Assembly (NCBI RefSeq): GCF_001182745.1
Contig: NZ_LN868938.1
Span: forward strand, 3,472,001 to 3,536,000
Origin: Nocardia farcinica
GTDB lineage: Bacteria; Actinomycetota; Actinomycetes; Mycobacteriales; Mycobacteriaceae
DNA length: 64,000 bases
Direction: 5' to 3'
Shown in pieces: positions 40,741 through 50,684 of this stretch. The notes under the pieces were generated by a model that worked only from the letters and a program-made list of their open reading frames with translations, made no database searches and was not told the origin of the DNA. Both the position numbers and the translations under genes were made by a program. Positions within the stretch are counted from its first letter, which is position 1. Every line of letters starts with the position of its first letter.

Positions 40741-42471
40741 ATGTCCGAGCACCAGCCCGCCGACGCCGACCGGACCGGCGACGAGATCGCCGCGCTGGCC
40801 CGCCGGGTGCAGACCGCGCGCGGCAAACTCCCCCTGCAATACGACTCGGCCCTGGTCGAGGTGCTCTCCGACGCGGAGATCGCCGCCGAACGCGAACTCG
40901 CGGAATGGACAAGAGCCCGGCGCCGCGCCCAACGCCGCCGCGCCGTCCGCGCCGAACTGGCCGCCGAGAAGCGCGACCGCAGGGCGGCGGCGCGGATCCG
41001 CCGTGCCGAGGAGGCCGACGCCCGCTGGCATCGGCGCGCCCTGGCCGCCCGCAGGCGGGTCGCCAACCAGGACGCCCGCCTGGCCCAGCTCTACCGTCGC
41101 GCCGAATGGTCCTCGCGCGCCCTGATCGCCGTCGTCGTGCTCGGCATGGTGTGGGCGGGGGTCAACGTGCAACGCAACCTCGTGCCCAGCGGCGACATGT
41201 CCGACCCGCTGTACTGGCTCAGCTACGGCATCGAGGCGATGATCTCCATCCCGATCATCACCATCATGATCGTGGCGACCACCGCCGCCCGCTGGGGCCG
41301 CGAACTCCCGCGCGGCAAGGTGGTGTTCTTCGAGGTCGCTCTCCTGGGAACGACGATCGCGCTGAACACCGGACCGCACCTGGCCGCCGGGGATTTCGGG
41401 CGGGCCGCCGAATACGCCATCGCCCCCGCGATGGTGGGTGTGGTGATCTGGCTGCACGCGTGGGTGGCGGCGCGGTATGCCCAGCTCATCGACAGTGTGG
41501 AGGTGGACGAAGCGCCGGTTTCACAGCCGTTCCCGACCGGGCACGTCGATCCCACCGCGCACCCAGCGGACACCGATATGCCGCGGACCGCGACAGCATC
41601 CGTGACCGGCGATCGTCCGGCAGTCGCGCCGCCCACCGACGACGCCCTCCCCGCCGACCTCTACGCCGCCCCGTTGGCCCTGCTGACCGGCGGACTGACC
41701 GACACCGACGAACAACCCCGCCCCGCCCGCGTCCGCGCGGCGCGGCCACCCGCCCCCACCGTTCCCGCAACGCCCGCCCCGCGCCGCCGCAAGCCCACCG
41801 CCACCGACCGTGCACCACTGCTGTCGACCTGGGTCGACGGACAGACCTTGCGAACGGTCACCACGGCCCCCGCCCCCGTCATCGACAGGCCCGCCGAAGG
41901 CGATCCACCAGCGGATTCGCAACCGTCGCCCGCGCGCCGCCGCACGCGCGAATCCGCGGCGCGCCGCCGACCCGCCGAATCCCAGCCGGCCGCCCCTCAC
42001 ACTCCGGACGCTCCGATCCCACCGCCGGAACCGACGCCCCGCCGATACCCCGCGGTTCCCGAACCCGGGACGTCCGCCCAGAACCCGCACCAGCCGCAAC
42101 CCGCGAACACCGCCCCCGCGCTGCCCCACCGCGCGCACGAACCCGCCGCCCCGCCGGAGCCCTCCCCCGAGCAGCTGGCCTTCATCACCGAGCCCGACCT
42201 CGCCCTCACCGAGCCGATCACCCCCGACCCCGACCCCATCGCAGTCGAGGCCGACGACGCCGACGCCCAGATCTGGGCCGTAGCCCGCGCCATCGCCGAC
42301 CACGACCACTCCCCGCTCCCCGTCGACCAGATCGCCGAAATCCTCACCCTCGCCGACCGCTCCTGGAGCGCGTCCGCCATCGCCACCGAAGTAGGCGCGG
42401 ACGCCGACGCTGTTCGGAAGGCACTGGACGCCGGTCGGAAGGTAGGCCGGCCCGTGGCACTCGACCTCTGA
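40741..42471 (+). CDS. DUF2637-like membrane protein with Pro/Ala-rich tail
   Basis: A 576-residue protein of uncertain role. Residues 1-115 are strongly charged and probably coiled coil (ELAEWTRARRRAQRRRAVR). Residues ~120-240 hold four hydrophobic helices of the DUF2637 type known from spread (Spd) and replication-linked proteins of actinomycete plasmids and integrative elements. About 230 residues of Pro/Ala-rich low-complexity sequence follow. The C-terminal ~65 residues (from DAQIWAVARAIADHD) look helical with a helix-turn-helix-like SWSASAIATEVGADADAVRKAL. It opens the accessory zone next to rpsQ, consistent with mobile-element ancestry, but no integrase is nearby. Confidence 0.65.
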   Translation: MSEHQPADADRTGDEIAALARRVQTARGKLPLQYDSALVEVLSDAEIAAERELAEWTRARRRAQRRRAVRAELAAEKRDRRAAARIRRAEEADARWHRRALAARRRVANQDARLAQLYRRAEWSSRALIAVVVLGMVWAGVNVQRNLVPSGDMSDPLYWLSYGIEAMISIPIITIMIVATTAARWGRELPRGKVVFFEVALLGTTIALNTGPHLAAGDFGRAAEYAIAPAMVGVVIWLHAWVAARYAQLIDSVEVDEAPVSQPFPTGHVDPTAHPADTDMPRTATASVTGDRPAVAPPTDDALPADLYAAPLALLTGGLTDTDEQPRPARVRAARPPAPTVPATPAPRRRKPTATDRAPLLSTWVDGQTLRTVTTAPAPVIDRPAEGDPPADSQPSPARRRTRESAARRRPAESQPAAPHTPDAPIPPPEPTPRRYPAVPEPGTSAQNPHQPQPANTAPALPHRAHEPAAPPEPSPEQLAFITEPDLALTEPITPDPDPIAVEADDADAQIWAVARAIADHDHSPLPVDQIAEILTLADRSWSASAIATEVGADADAVRKALDAGRKVGRPVALDL

Positions 42472-42679
42472 GGGACGGTCGTCGCGCCGCTCGGGCCGCG
42501 ATACGGCACGTCCGCCGCGACGGAGAATGAACCCGGCCGTGGTGAACCGTGGGGCGTAGCCACCCTCGGCGGCTGTGGCCACTCCAGGAGTTGCTGTAAA
42601 CACCGGCCGATCCCCCGTCGATCAGTAGTCACCACCGTGTGGACGGTGACCCAACGACCCGACCGAGGAGATCCAGCCC

Positions 42680-42904
42680 ATGCAGTTCACCACCAAACAC
42701 GCTCTCGGCGTATCGATCGGCGCCGCAACCGGTTACACCGCCTACGACCTGTTCGCCCGCAGCCACGGCGGTACCTGGCCGAACGACCTCACCGGTTGGC
42801 TCACCGTCGCCGTCACCGCCCTGCTGGTGGCCGTCGGCGCGGCCGTGGCCCTGCGCATCGTCGTCGCGATCAGCAACCGGAAATCCGCGAACCCGTCCGA
42901 ATAG
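42680..42904 (+). CDS. Small membrane protein, unknown
   Basis: A 74-residue protein with a weakly hydrophobic N-terminal stretch and one strong membrane segment (LTVAVTALLVAVGAAVALRI), ending in a basic/polar tail. CGAGGAGATCC just before the ATG gives a good ribosome-binding site. No family is recognised. It follows the DUF2637 gene by about 210 bases, in which I see nothing coding, and may belong to the same accessory element. Confidence 0.6.
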   Translation: MQFTTKHALGVSIGAATGYTAYDLFARSHGGTWPNDLTGWLTVAVTALLVAVGAAVALRIVVAISNRKSANPSE

Positions 42905-42935
42905 CCGGGTTGACCAGGCGCGGTTCAGTGCGGAC

Positions 42936-43154
42936 TCAATCGAGCGACGCTTCCCCCACGAGCACTCCACGCTCCAGATACCGCGTCGCTCCCGCAACAG
43001 CGGCCGCATAAGCATGCCGAACCCGCCGCGCCAACCGATCGATCACCAACTCCCCCACCTCGCCCACCGGCACCCACCGCCACTCATCCAATTCCGCGGA
43101 ACCCAAACGAATTTCCGCACCCCCGGCTATCTCGGTCTCGATGTCCTCGCCCGC
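42936..43154 (-). pseudogene. C-terminal fragment of a Nudix hydrolase
   Basis: A 72-codon stretch ending in a stop at 42936 reads like the C-terminal end of an actinobacterial Nudix hydrolase: EIRLGSAELDEWRWVPVGEV, then LARRVRHAYAAAVAG and ATRYLECG. An in-frame TGA lies just upstream (43155-43157) and no Nudix box (GX5EX7REUXEEXGU) is found further upstream in any frame, so the catalytic part is gone. The fragment lies between the small membrane protein and the CTG-start gene. Family assignment rests on recognition of the tail only. Confidence 0.45.
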
Positions 43155-43389
43155 TCACGCGGACGCACCGATCGCATAGAACAGGAGGACACTCCCACCG
43201 AACTGACCGCCTGACCACCCGGGATCACGCGGAGACCGTTCTCCTACACCACACATGTGGACTTGACCGGCGTTGGGGTAGCAGACGGTGAGCGGTCAAA
43301 TGGGAGGCGGGGCCTGGGAAGCTTCCAGCAAGGCGATCAATCTCCTGTGGCTCCGAGGCGCGCTTGATCACGGGTGGTTGTGGACGGGA

Positions 43390-43722
43390 TTACTCATCTC
43401 CGGTAGCTCGCAGGTCCGTGCCGGACACCGCTGGTGGTCCATCTTGGAGTTGGCTGTCGGAGGGCACTCCGGCCTGGGAGTCCTCGGCGAACTGTTCCCA
43501 GGTCGATGGTTTGCCGGAGTCGATGATCGGGTCCTCCGGATCGCGGTCGTCGTCGTGCTGGTCGGCTGGGTGGGGAGTGTTGTTCACTTGTGCCGTCTCC
43601 CGTCGTGTGGAGGGGTCCGTCGGAGTGCTTGTATCACCGGATCGGGTGAGACCGACTACGACGGCGCCTGCCAGGATCAGGGCGCCTGCTGCGAGCGCGC
43701 CGGCGAGCAGTGTTTTGCGCAG
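43390..43722 (-). CDS. Small exported/anchored protein with apparent CTG start
   Basis: An open frame of 110 residues with a signal-anchor N-terminus (LRKTLLAGALAAGALILAG) and a long acidic, disordered tail (Asp/Pro/Ser-rich, ending DLRATGDE). The only start that includes the hydrophobic segment is a CTG at 43722, preceded by a near-perfect AGGAGG four bases upstream. No ATG, GTG or TTG is in frame between the upstream stop and that point. A later GTG (43587) would give a 65-residue acidic peptide without the anchor. An ATG at 43735 is out of frame. No family recognised. Confidence 0.55.
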   Translation of the reverse strand: MRKTLLAGALAAGALILAGAVVVGLTRSGDTSTPTDPSTRRETAQVNNTPHPADQHDDDRDPEDPIIDSGKPSTWEQFAEDSQAGVPSDSQLQDGPPAVSGTDLRATGDE

Positions 43723-43772
43723 GCGACCTCCTCATCGGTTGGCGCTTTCAGTGTAGTGCGGGCGTTAGTGCC

Positions 43773-44360
43773 TCCACGGGCGCGATCTATGGAACAGCCG
43801 ATCGCCAGCCGATGACCGAGGACCTGCCGGACTCGCCGCCACACCCGTACGCCGCGAGCAAGCTGGCTGCCGAGTTCGCGGTCCAGGCCCAAGCGCGCGC
43901 CGGTGCACTGTCGGCGACAATTCTGCGTTTCATGAACATCGCGGGTGGAGATGATCGCGATCCGACCCGCTTGATACCGCGGACAATCGCAGCCGCACAA
44001 GGGCGGGGCACCCTCGAGATCAACGGCGACGGCAGTGCGATGCGCGACTACCTGCACGTCAGCGACGCGGCACGCGCAATCCTCGCGTCGGTCGAGGATC
44101 CACCGCCGCGCGGTGAAAGCGTGCGTTACGTCGTCGGCAGCGGATGCGGGACCAGCATCGCCGAGGTGGTCGCCGCGGTCGAACGTCGCACCGGCCGCCC
44201 GGTCCCGGTGCGCCACGGTCCGACTGCTCCGGAACCACCCGAGCTCGTCAGCGACCCCACGAGGATTATGGCCGAGTTGGGCTGGCGCCCTGCCTGCTCC
44301 GATATCGACACGATCGTCAGCGATTCCTGGCGGCACGCTCGAGCGACCACCGAACCATGA
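43773..44360 (+). pseudogene. 5'-truncated NAD-dependent epimerase/dehydratase
   Basis: About 196 codons match the C-terminal two thirds of a GalE-like extended short-chain dehydrogenase: STGAIYG, then the catalytic YxxxK (PYAASKLAAEF), LRFMNIAGGD, MRDYLHVSDAARAI and LGWRPACSDIDTIV. The N-terminal ~110 residues with the NAD-binding GxxGxxG loop are missing. The DNA just upstream is the 5' end of an unrelated gene on the other strand. An ATG at 43812 could start a shortened protein, but it could not bind NAD normally. Confidence 0.8.
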
Positions 44361-44434
44361 TTCGAGAATTCACCACGTCGCTCCCGTGACAAATCGTCAC
44401 ACCGCGCCCGGACATCCGTTGGGACGCTGTGCCT

Positions 44435-44813
44435 ATGAGCGCCGAACTCCCACCCACTGACCACACCGTGCCGCCGGCAGGATTGAACGTCGGCGAAGCC
44501 CACAGGGTCATGCAGGCACAGATGGAACGAGCAGGACCAGATCGAAATCCGGGTCCTCCAGGAGGTGATCGATGTGACCGAGCGCTACCTCGGACGGCAC
44601 GAACAGTCCGGCGGACAGGTGCTCACGTCACGCTCCCGGATCTACGCCGCTGTGGTGCATCTCGTCATCACAAGCGCCCGCGAACAGACCTTCCGGGCAA
44701 CGCTCGACAGCGCCGACATCCTGGACACGTTGCTCGACGGAGCTGAAGACGCCGATGACCACCACGACTTCATGGGCGATGTCCTGCGCCCCTTTCTCCT
44801 GAGCGCGATTTAG
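44435..44813 (+). pseudogene. Frameshifted small hypothetical gene
   Basis: Two frames appear to form one protein. The first reads MSAELPPTDHTVPP and on to MQAQME. Skipping one base at about 44528 continues into EQDQIEIRVLQEVIDVTERY, then ILDTLLDGAEDADDHHDF and the stop at 44813, giving about 125 residues. The second frame also has its own possible GTG start (44574) with GGAGG upstream, so two overlapping genes are possible. It is acidic and helical with no recognised family. It abuts the terminator of the S10 operon. Confidence 0.5.
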
Positions 44814-44836
44814 ACGCAGGGCGTGAAATACGGACG

Positions 44837-44867
44837 AAGGCCCGCTTTCCATTGGAAAGCGGGCCTT
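44837..44867 (-). terminator. Terminator of the S10 ribosomal operon
   Basis: A perfect 14-bp stem (AAGGCCCGCTTTCC and its complement) with a 3-base loop, 30 bases beyond the rpsQ stop. It shows that the S10 operon ends here and does not read through to rplN. Confidence 0.88.
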
Positions 44868-44897
44868 CTGGCTTTCGACCTCAGCCGAGGAGTCGAC

Positions 44898-45167
44898 CTA
44901 CTTGGCCTTCTCCAGGACCTCGACCAGACGCCAGCGCTTGGTGGCCGACAGCGGGCGGGTCTCCATCAGCTGCACGCGGTCGCCGACGCCGGCGATCTCG
45001 TTCTCGTCGTGCGCCTTCACCTTCGAGGTGGTGCGGATGATCTTGCCGTAGAGCGGGTGCTTCACCCGGTCCTCGAGCTCCACCACGATGGTCTTGTTCA
45101 TCTTGTCGGACACGACGTAGCCGATCCGCACCTTGCGGCGGCCACGCTCCACAGTCTTCTCGCTCAT
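44898..45167 (-). CDS. rpsQ: 30S ribosomal protein S17
   Basis: S17 is a primary 16S rRNA-binding protein. The 89-residue product contains the family core [20 protein letters not shown] and [24 protein letters not shown]. It overlaps the rpmC stop by four bases and is the last gene of the S10 operon. A strong terminator follows, and the usual next gene, rplN, is far away in the window. Confidence 0.98.
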   Translation of the reverse strand: MSEKTVERGRRKVRIGYVVSDKMNKTIVVELEDRVKHPLYGKIIRTTSKVKAHDENEIAGVGDRVQLMETRPLSATKRWRLVEVLEKAK

Positions 45168-45403
45168 GCCGCATCTCCCTTACCAGCGGGTCCGGTGGCC
45201 AGACCGAGCTCACGCTCACGCATGACCGTGTAGATGCGCGCAATCTCGTGACGAACGACGCGCAGGCGACGGTTGTTGTCCAGCTGACCCGTCGCCATCT
45301 GGAAGCGCAGGTTGAACAGCTCTTCCTTCGACTCACGCAGGCGGGAGACGAGTTCCTCTTCGGTGAGCTCGCGGAGCTCTGCGGCCGGTGTACCGGTTGC
45401 CAT
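45164..45403 (-). CDS. rpmC: 50S ribosomal protein L29
   Basis: L29 lies at the polypeptide exit tunnel. The 79-residue product has the family core [27 protein letters not shown]. The ATG at 45403 is chosen because it gives [13 protein letters not shown] and overlaps the rplP stop by one base (TGATG). It is coupled to rpsQ downstream by a four-base overlap. Confidence 0.97.
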   Translation of the reverse strand: MATGTPAAELRELTEEELVSRLRESKEELFNLRFQMATGQLDNNRRLRVVRHEIARIYTVMRERELGLATGPAGKGDAA

Positions 45404-45819
45404 CAGAACTGCTCCTCCCTGGTCACGATCCTGCACTTCATCGGGAGCTTGTGCATCGCGCGGCGCAGGGCCTCACGAGCGGTCTCCTCGTTGGGGTAAC
45501 TCATCTCGAACATCACGCGACCGGGCTTGACGTTCGCGACCCACCACTCCGGCGAACCCTTACCGGAACCCATGCGGGTCTCGGCGGGCTTCTTGGTCAG
45601 CGGGCGATCCGGGTAGATGTTGATCCAGATCTTGCCGCCACGGCGGATGTGGCGAGTCATCGCGATACGCGCGGACTCGATCTGCCGGTTGGTGACGTAG
45701 GCAGGCTCGAGCGCCTGGATGCCGTAGTCACCGAAGGCCACCGACGTGCCGCCCTTGGCCATACCGGTGCGGCTCGGGTGATGCTGCTTGCGGTGCTTGA
45801 CCTTACGAGGCATCAGCAT
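45403..45819 (-). CDS. rplP: 50S ribosomal protein L16
   Basis: L16 helps position tRNA at the large-subunit A site. The 138-residue product begins [15 protein letters not shown], as in mycobacterial L16, and contains [20 protein letters not shown] and [14 protein letters not shown]. It lies three bases after rpsC and overlaps rpmC by one base, in standard S10-operon order. Confidence 0.98.
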
Positions 45820-45822
45820 GCG

Positions 45823-46626
<804 letters not shown>

Positions 46627-47028
46627 TTACTTTGCCCCTCCCTTCCGGCGGCCACGAGTGCCACCGGCGGTGGGGACGCTCTCGACCTCGATGGTGATGT
46701 GGCTGGTGCGCTTGCGGATCCGGAACGCGCGGCCCTGGGCCCGCGGCTGGAAACGCTTCAGGGTCGCGCCCTCGTCGACGTACGCGGTCGAGATGACCAG
46801 CGTGGCCGGATCGAGGCCGAGGTTGTTCTCGGCGTTGGCGGCGGCACTGGCGACGACCTTGGCGACCGGCTCGCTCGCGGCCTGCGGCGCGAACTTCAGG
46901 ATCGCGAGGGCGTCCTCGACCCGCTTGCCGCGGACCAGGTCCACGACACGACGAGCCTTCATCGGGGTGACGCGCACATGCTTGGCGGTCGCCCGGGCGG
47001 TGGGGTTCTGAGTCTCGGTCGTGGTCAT
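46627..47028 (-). CDS. rplV: 50S ribosomal protein L22
   Basis: L22 lines the exit tunnel and its hairpin loop is where macrolide-resistance changes occur in other bacteria. The 133-residue product contains [20 protein letters not shown] and the tunnel hairpin [19 protein letters not shown]. It overlaps rpsS by four bases and abuts rpsC. Confidence 0.98.
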   Translation of the reverse strand: MTTTETQNPTARATAKHVRVTPMKARRVVDLVRGKRVEDALAILKFAPQAASEPVAKVVASAAANAENNLGLDPATLVISTAYVDEGATLKRFQPRAQGRAFRIRKRTSHITIEVESVPTAGGTRGRRKGGAK

Positions 47029-47306
47029 CGCCGCTTGCTCTTCCGGTCTTCCTTGACGTGGCTCTTGAACGTCCTGGTCGGCGCGAACTCACCGAGCTTG
47101 TGCCCGACCATGTTCTCGGACACGAACACCGGAACGTGCTTGCGGCCGTCGTGGACCGCGAAGGTGTGACCGATGAAATCCGGGGTGATGGTCGAACGAC
47201 GCGACCAGGTCTTGATGACCTGCTTCGTGCCCTTCTCGTTCTGCACGTCCACCTTCGCCTGGAGGTGGTCGTCGACGAACGGGCCCTTCTTGAGGCTACG
47301 TGGCAT
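47025..47306 (-). CDS. rpsS: 30S ribosomal protein S19
   Basis: S19 binds 16S rRNA in the head of the small subunit. The 93-residue product starts [19 protein letters not shown] and contains [19 protein letters not shown], the full family pattern. It lies 15 bases after rplB and overlaps rplV by four bases. Confidence 0.98.
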   Translation of the reverse strand: MPRSLKKGPFVDDHLQAKVDVQNEKGTKQVIKTWSRRSTITPDFIGHTFAVHDGRKHVPVFVSENMVGHKLGEFAPTRTFKSHVKEDRKSKRR

Positions 47307-47321
47307 TTCTTACCTCCTCCT

Positions 47322-48158
47322 TCAGCGCTTCTTGCCGGTCTTGCGGCGGCGGACGATGAGCTTGTCGCTCGGACGGTTGGGCTTGCGGGTGCGGCCTTCC
47401 GGCTGACCCCACGGCGAGACCGGGTGGCGACCACCGGAGGTCTTGCCCTCACCACCACCGTGCGGGTGGTCGACGGGGTTCATGACGACACCACGCACCG
47501 TGGGACGACGGCCCTTCCAGCGCATACGGCCGGCCTTGCCCCAGTTGATGTTCGACTGCTCGGCGTTGCCGACCTCGCCGACGGTGGCGCGGCAGCGCAC
47601 GTCGACGCGACGGATCTCGCCGGAGGGCATACGCAGGGTGGCGTAGGGGCCTTCCTTGCCGAGCAGCTGGATGCTCATGCCGGCGGCACGGGCCAGCTTG
47701 GCGCCGCCGCCCGGACGCAGCTCCACGTTGTGGATGGTGGTACCGGTCGGGATGTTGCGCAGCGGCAGGTTGTTACCCGGCTTGATGTCGGCGGTGGGGC
47801 CGGACTCGATCGGGGTGCCCTGCGTGACGCCCTTGGGCGCCAGGATGTAGCGCTTCTCGCCGTCCACGTAGTGCAGCAGCGCGATGTTGGCGGTCCGGTT
47901 GGGGTCGTACTCGATGTGCGCGACCTTGGCCGGGATGCCGTCCTTGTCCAGGCGACGGAAGTCGATGATGCGGTAGGCGCGCTTGTGCCCGCCACCACGG
48001 TGGCGAGTGGTGATGCGGCCGTGGGCGTTACGACCACCGCTCTTGGTCAGCGGACGCAGCAGCGACTTCTCCGGGGTGGACCGGGTGATCTCGGCGAAGT
48101 CCGAGACGCTGGAGCCGCGGCGGCCCGGCGTTGTCGGCTTGTACTTGCGAATTGCCAT
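47322..48158 (-). CDS. rplB: 50S ribosomal protein L2
   Basis: L2 is needed for subunit joining and peptidyl-transferase function. The 278-residue product begins [20 protein letters not shown] and carries the C-terminal [20 protein letters not shown] with the conserved histidine region. It follows rplW by 33 bases within the S10 operon. Confidence 0.98.
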   Translation of the reverse strand: MAIRKYKPTTPGRRGSSVSDFAEITRSTPEKSLLRPLTKSGGRNAHGRITTRHRGGGHKRAYRIIDFRRLDKDGIPAKVAHIEYDPNRTANIALLHYVDGEKRYILAPKGVTQGTPIESGPTADIKPGNNLPLRNIPTGTTIHNVELRPGGGAKLARAAGMSIQLLGKEGPYATLRMPSGEIRRVDVRCRATVGEVGNAEQSNINWGKAGRMRWKGRRPTVRGVVMNPVDHPHGGGEGKTSGGRHPVSPWGQPEGRTRKPNRPSDKLIVRRRKTGKKR

Positions 48159-48191
48159 GAGTTCTTCTCTGCTTTCTGGATTCCCGTCCGC

Positions 48192-48497
48192 TTACGCGAC
48201 CGGGCCTCCGAAGATCTCGATGGGCTTGCTGTCGGCCGAGATGGTCACGAGCGCACGCTTGGTGTTCTTGCGCTTGCCGTAACCGAAGCGGGTCCGCTTG
48301 CGCTTGCCCTGACGGTTGGCGGTGTTGACGCTGGTGACCTTCACACCGAAGACCTTCTCGACGGCGATCTTGATCTGCGTCTTGTTGGAGTCCGGGTGCA
48401 CCAGGAAGGTGTAGGTGCCTTCCTCGATCAGTCCGTAGGACTTCTCCGAGATGACCGGCGCCAGCAGGATGTCGCGGGGGTCGGCGATGGTGGTCAC
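48192..48497 (-). CDS. rplW: 50S ribosomal protein L23
   Basis: L23 forms the docking site for trigger factor and SRP at the tunnel exit. The 101-residue product starts at a GTG (48497) that overlaps the rplD stop (GTGA), giving [20 protein letters not shown], the family start. It contains [21 protein letters not shown] longer open frame upstream overlaps rplD and is not used. Confidence 0.97.
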   Translation of the reverse strand: MTTIADPRDILLAPVISEKSYGLIEEGTYTFLVHPDSNKTQIKIAVEKVFGVKVTSVNTANRQGKRKRTRFGYGKRKNTKRALVTISADSKPIEIFGGPVA

Positions 48498-49186
48498 TTG
48501 CTCTCCTCCTGAGCCGCCTCGGTCGGGCCGTGAACGAAAGCGTTCAGAGCCTCGACGCTGAAGACCACGTCGTCGCTGTTCAGCACGTCGTAGGTGTTCA
48601 GCTGATCCGGGGCGATCGGCTGCACGTTCTGCAGGTTCGCCACGCTCTTCCACGCGGTGACGTCCTCGCGACCGACGACGACCAGGAACTTCTTGCGGTC
48701 CGACAGCTCGGCCAGGAAGTTCTTGGCGGTCTTGGTCGACGGGGTCTGCCCGGCCACCAGCTCGCTGACCACGTGGATGCGGTCGTTGCGGGCGCGGTCG
48801 GACAGCGCACCGTGGAGCGCGGCGCGAATCATCTTCTTGGGGGTGCGCTGGCTGTAGTCGCGCGGCTGCGGGCCGTGCACGGTGCCACCGCCGGTGAACT
48901 GCGGCGCGCGGGTCGAGCCCTGACGGGCGCGGCCGGTGCCCTTCTGCCGGTACGGCTTCTTGCCGCCGCCGGAGACCTCACCGCGGGTCTTGGTCGCGTG
49001 GGTGCCCTGCCGGGCCGCGGCCAGCTGCGCGGTGACGACCTGGTGCATCAGCGCGATGTTCGCGGTCACGTCGAAGATCTCCGCGGGGAGTTCGACGGTG
49101 CCGTTGCTCTTGCCACCGGCCTCCTTGACGGGGAGGACCAGGTTCGCCTTCTTCTCGGTGTCCTTCTGAGTGCTCACCGCGCTCAT
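48494..49186 (-). CDS. rplD: 50S ribosomal protein L4
   Basis: L4 binds 23S rRNA and its loop reaches the exit tunnel. The 230-residue product has the tunnel-loop region [20 protein letters not shown] followed by [21 protein letters not shown] charged N-terminal extension ([12 protein letters not shown]) is typical of actinobacteria. It overlaps rplC by four bases at the start and rplW by four at the end. I see no sign of the E. coli-type L4 autoregulatory leader, and did not test for one. Confidence 0.98.
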   Translation of the reverse strand: MSAVSTQKDTEKKANLVLPVKEAGGKSNGTVELPAEIFDVTANIALMHQVVTAQLAAARQGTHATKTRGEVSGGGKKPYRQKGTGRARQGSTRAPQFTGGGTVHGPQPRDYSQRTPKKMIRAALHGALSDRARNDRIHVVSELVAGQTPSTKTAKNFLAELSDRKKFLVVVGREDVTAWKSVANLQNVQPIAPDQLNTYDVLNSDDVVFSVEALNAFVHGPTEAAQEESK

Positions 49187-49848
49187 GCGTGCGCACCACC
49201 CTTCACGGCGCTCTTGACGATCACGACGCCGCCCTTGCGACCCGGGATCGCACCCTTGATCAGCAGCAGGCCGTTCTCGGCGTCGACCTTGTGAACCGAC
49301 AGGTTCTGCGTGGTCACGCGGTCGTTACCCATGCGACCCGCCATGCGCATGCCCTTGAACACGCGACCGGGGGTGGCACAGCCACCGATGGAGCCCGGCC
49401 GGCGGTGCACGGCCTGCGCACCGTGCGAGGCGCCCTGACCACGGAAGCCGTGGCGCTTCATGGTGCCGGCGTAGCCCTTGCCCTTGCTGGTGCCGGTGAC
49501 GTCGACGTAGCTGCCCTCTTCGAACACGTCGGCGTTGATCTCCTGGCCGACCTCGAAGCTCGAGGCGTCGGCGACGCGGATCTCGGCGATGTGACGGCGC
49601 GGGGTGACACCGGCCTTGGCGAACTGGCCGGCGACCGGCTTGTTCACCTTGCGGGGGTCGATCGCGCCGAAGGCGACCTGCACGGCGCTGTAGCCGTCGC
49701 GCTCCTCGGTGCGGATCTGGGTGACCACGTTCGGGCCGGCCTTGATCACGGTCACCGGGACGACGCGGTTCTTCTCGTCGAAGACCTGGGTCATGCCGAG
49801 CTTGGTGCCCAGGATTCCGGCGGCAGGCCGGTTCTTGTTGTCAGTCAT
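49183..49848 (-). CDS. rplC: 50S ribosomal protein L3
   Basis: L3 is an early-assembly protein near the peptidyl-transferase centre. The 221-residue product has [20 protein letters not shown] near the start, [19 protein letters not shown] in the extended loop and the C-terminal [15 protein letters not shown]. The ATG at 49848 is preferred because GGGGA precedes it and homology starts there. The GTG at 49866, which overlaps the rpsJ stop, would add six residues. Confidence 0.97.
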   Translation of the reverse strand: MTDNKNRPAAGILGTKLGMTQVFDEKNRVVPVTVIKAGPNVVTQIRTEERDGYSAVQVAFGAIDPRKVNKPVAGQFAKAGVTPRRHIAEIRVADASSFEVGQEINADVFEEGSYVDVTGTSKGKGYAGTMKRHGFRGQGASHGAQAVHRRPGSIGGCATPGRVFKGMRMAGRMGNDRVTTQNLSVHKVDAENGLLLIKGAIPGRKGGVVIVKSAVKGGAHA

Positions 49849-49862
49849 ATCTCGAGTCCCCG

Positions 49863-50168
49863 TCACTGAATGTTGACGTCGACGCTGGCCGGCAGGTCGA
49901 TGCGCATGAGCGCGTCGACCGTCTTCGGCGTCGGGTCGAGGATGTCGATGAGACGCTTGTGCGTGCGCATCTCGAAGTGTTCGCGCGAGTCCTTGTACTT
50001 GTGCGGCGAACGGATGACGCAGTACACGTTCTTCTCGGTCGGCAACGGCACCGGGCCGACCACGCGGGCCCCGGTGCGGGTGACCGTCTCCACGATCTTG
50101 CGCGCAGACGCGTCGATCGCCTCGTGGTCGTAGGCCTTGAGCCTGATGCGGATCTTTTGTCCCGCCAC
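49863..50168 (-). CDS. rpsJ: 30S ribosomal protein S10
   Basis: S10 is a ribosomal protein also used in NusB-linked antitermination. The 101-residue product begins [19 protein letters not shown] and contains [20 protein letters not shown] and [16 protein letters not shown], the full family pattern. It is the first gene of the S10 operon; the promoter must lie in the ~500 bases upstream. Confidence 0.98.
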   Translation of the reverse strand: MAGQKIRIRLKAYDHEAIDASARKIVETVTRTGARVVGPVPLPTEKNVYCVIRSPHKYKDSREHFEMRTHKRLIDILDPTPKTVDALMRIDLPASVDVNIQ

Positions 50169-50684
50169 GCTAAGTGTCCTTTTCTCCGCTTTCCTTCGTG
50201 GCCCGGAAACCGTCAGGCATCCGTACCACCCTCATTTGCTACAGCCCGAACACACGAAAGACGCCTCAGGGAGACCACCGACCGGGGCCATGCCCGATCT
50301 TCGCCGCTGTTCATCTGTCATGGTTCTCCGGTCCACGCGGTCGGGCGTGTCGCCTTTTCGCTCATTCTTCGGCCCGGATCGAAACTTCATCGCAGGCTTG
50401 CAGAACGTGTCCCGGACGTACTCGCGCCGGTCGCCCGGCGGAATACACATCGGTTACTGCTCTCGCCCTGCCGGATAGCGCTCGCGTCCAGCGGAACACA
50501 CGGTTCCGGCCAGGAAACGACCACGACCCCGGGCAAGGCAACCCGAACAGTATGCATGACCCCCGTCGGCGACTTCAAATCGCCCCCCACGTGGGTCCGC
50601 CCACCCCCGGCGAGCCCGCCGGAAGGCCCCGCCCACACTACGGGAGGCGCTGTCCCGGCGGGCAGGCGAGGGCATGATCGGCGG
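50169..50684. other. Gene-free divergent region between rpsJ and DUF2804 gene
   Basis: These 516 bases should hold the S10-operon promoter and untranslated leader on the minus strand and the DUF2804 promoter on the plus strand. I see no convincing coding frame, tRNA, or promoter hexamers that I would stake a call on. Confidence 0.5.

Noticed and set aside
42629..43015. Minus-strand open frame of 128 codons
   Set aside because: It overlaps the small membrane-protein gene and the Nudix-like fragment in other frames, and its translation has no recognisable features.
43288..43815. Plus-strand open frame of 175 codons
   Set aside because: It runs antisense to the CTG-start exported protein, whose signal anchor is far more convincing, and continues into the epimerase fragment in the wrong frame.
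40741..44813. A complete integrative element in the accessory zone
   Set aside because: No integrase, excisionase, replication gene, tRNA attachment site or flanking direct repeat was found; only remnants can be supported.
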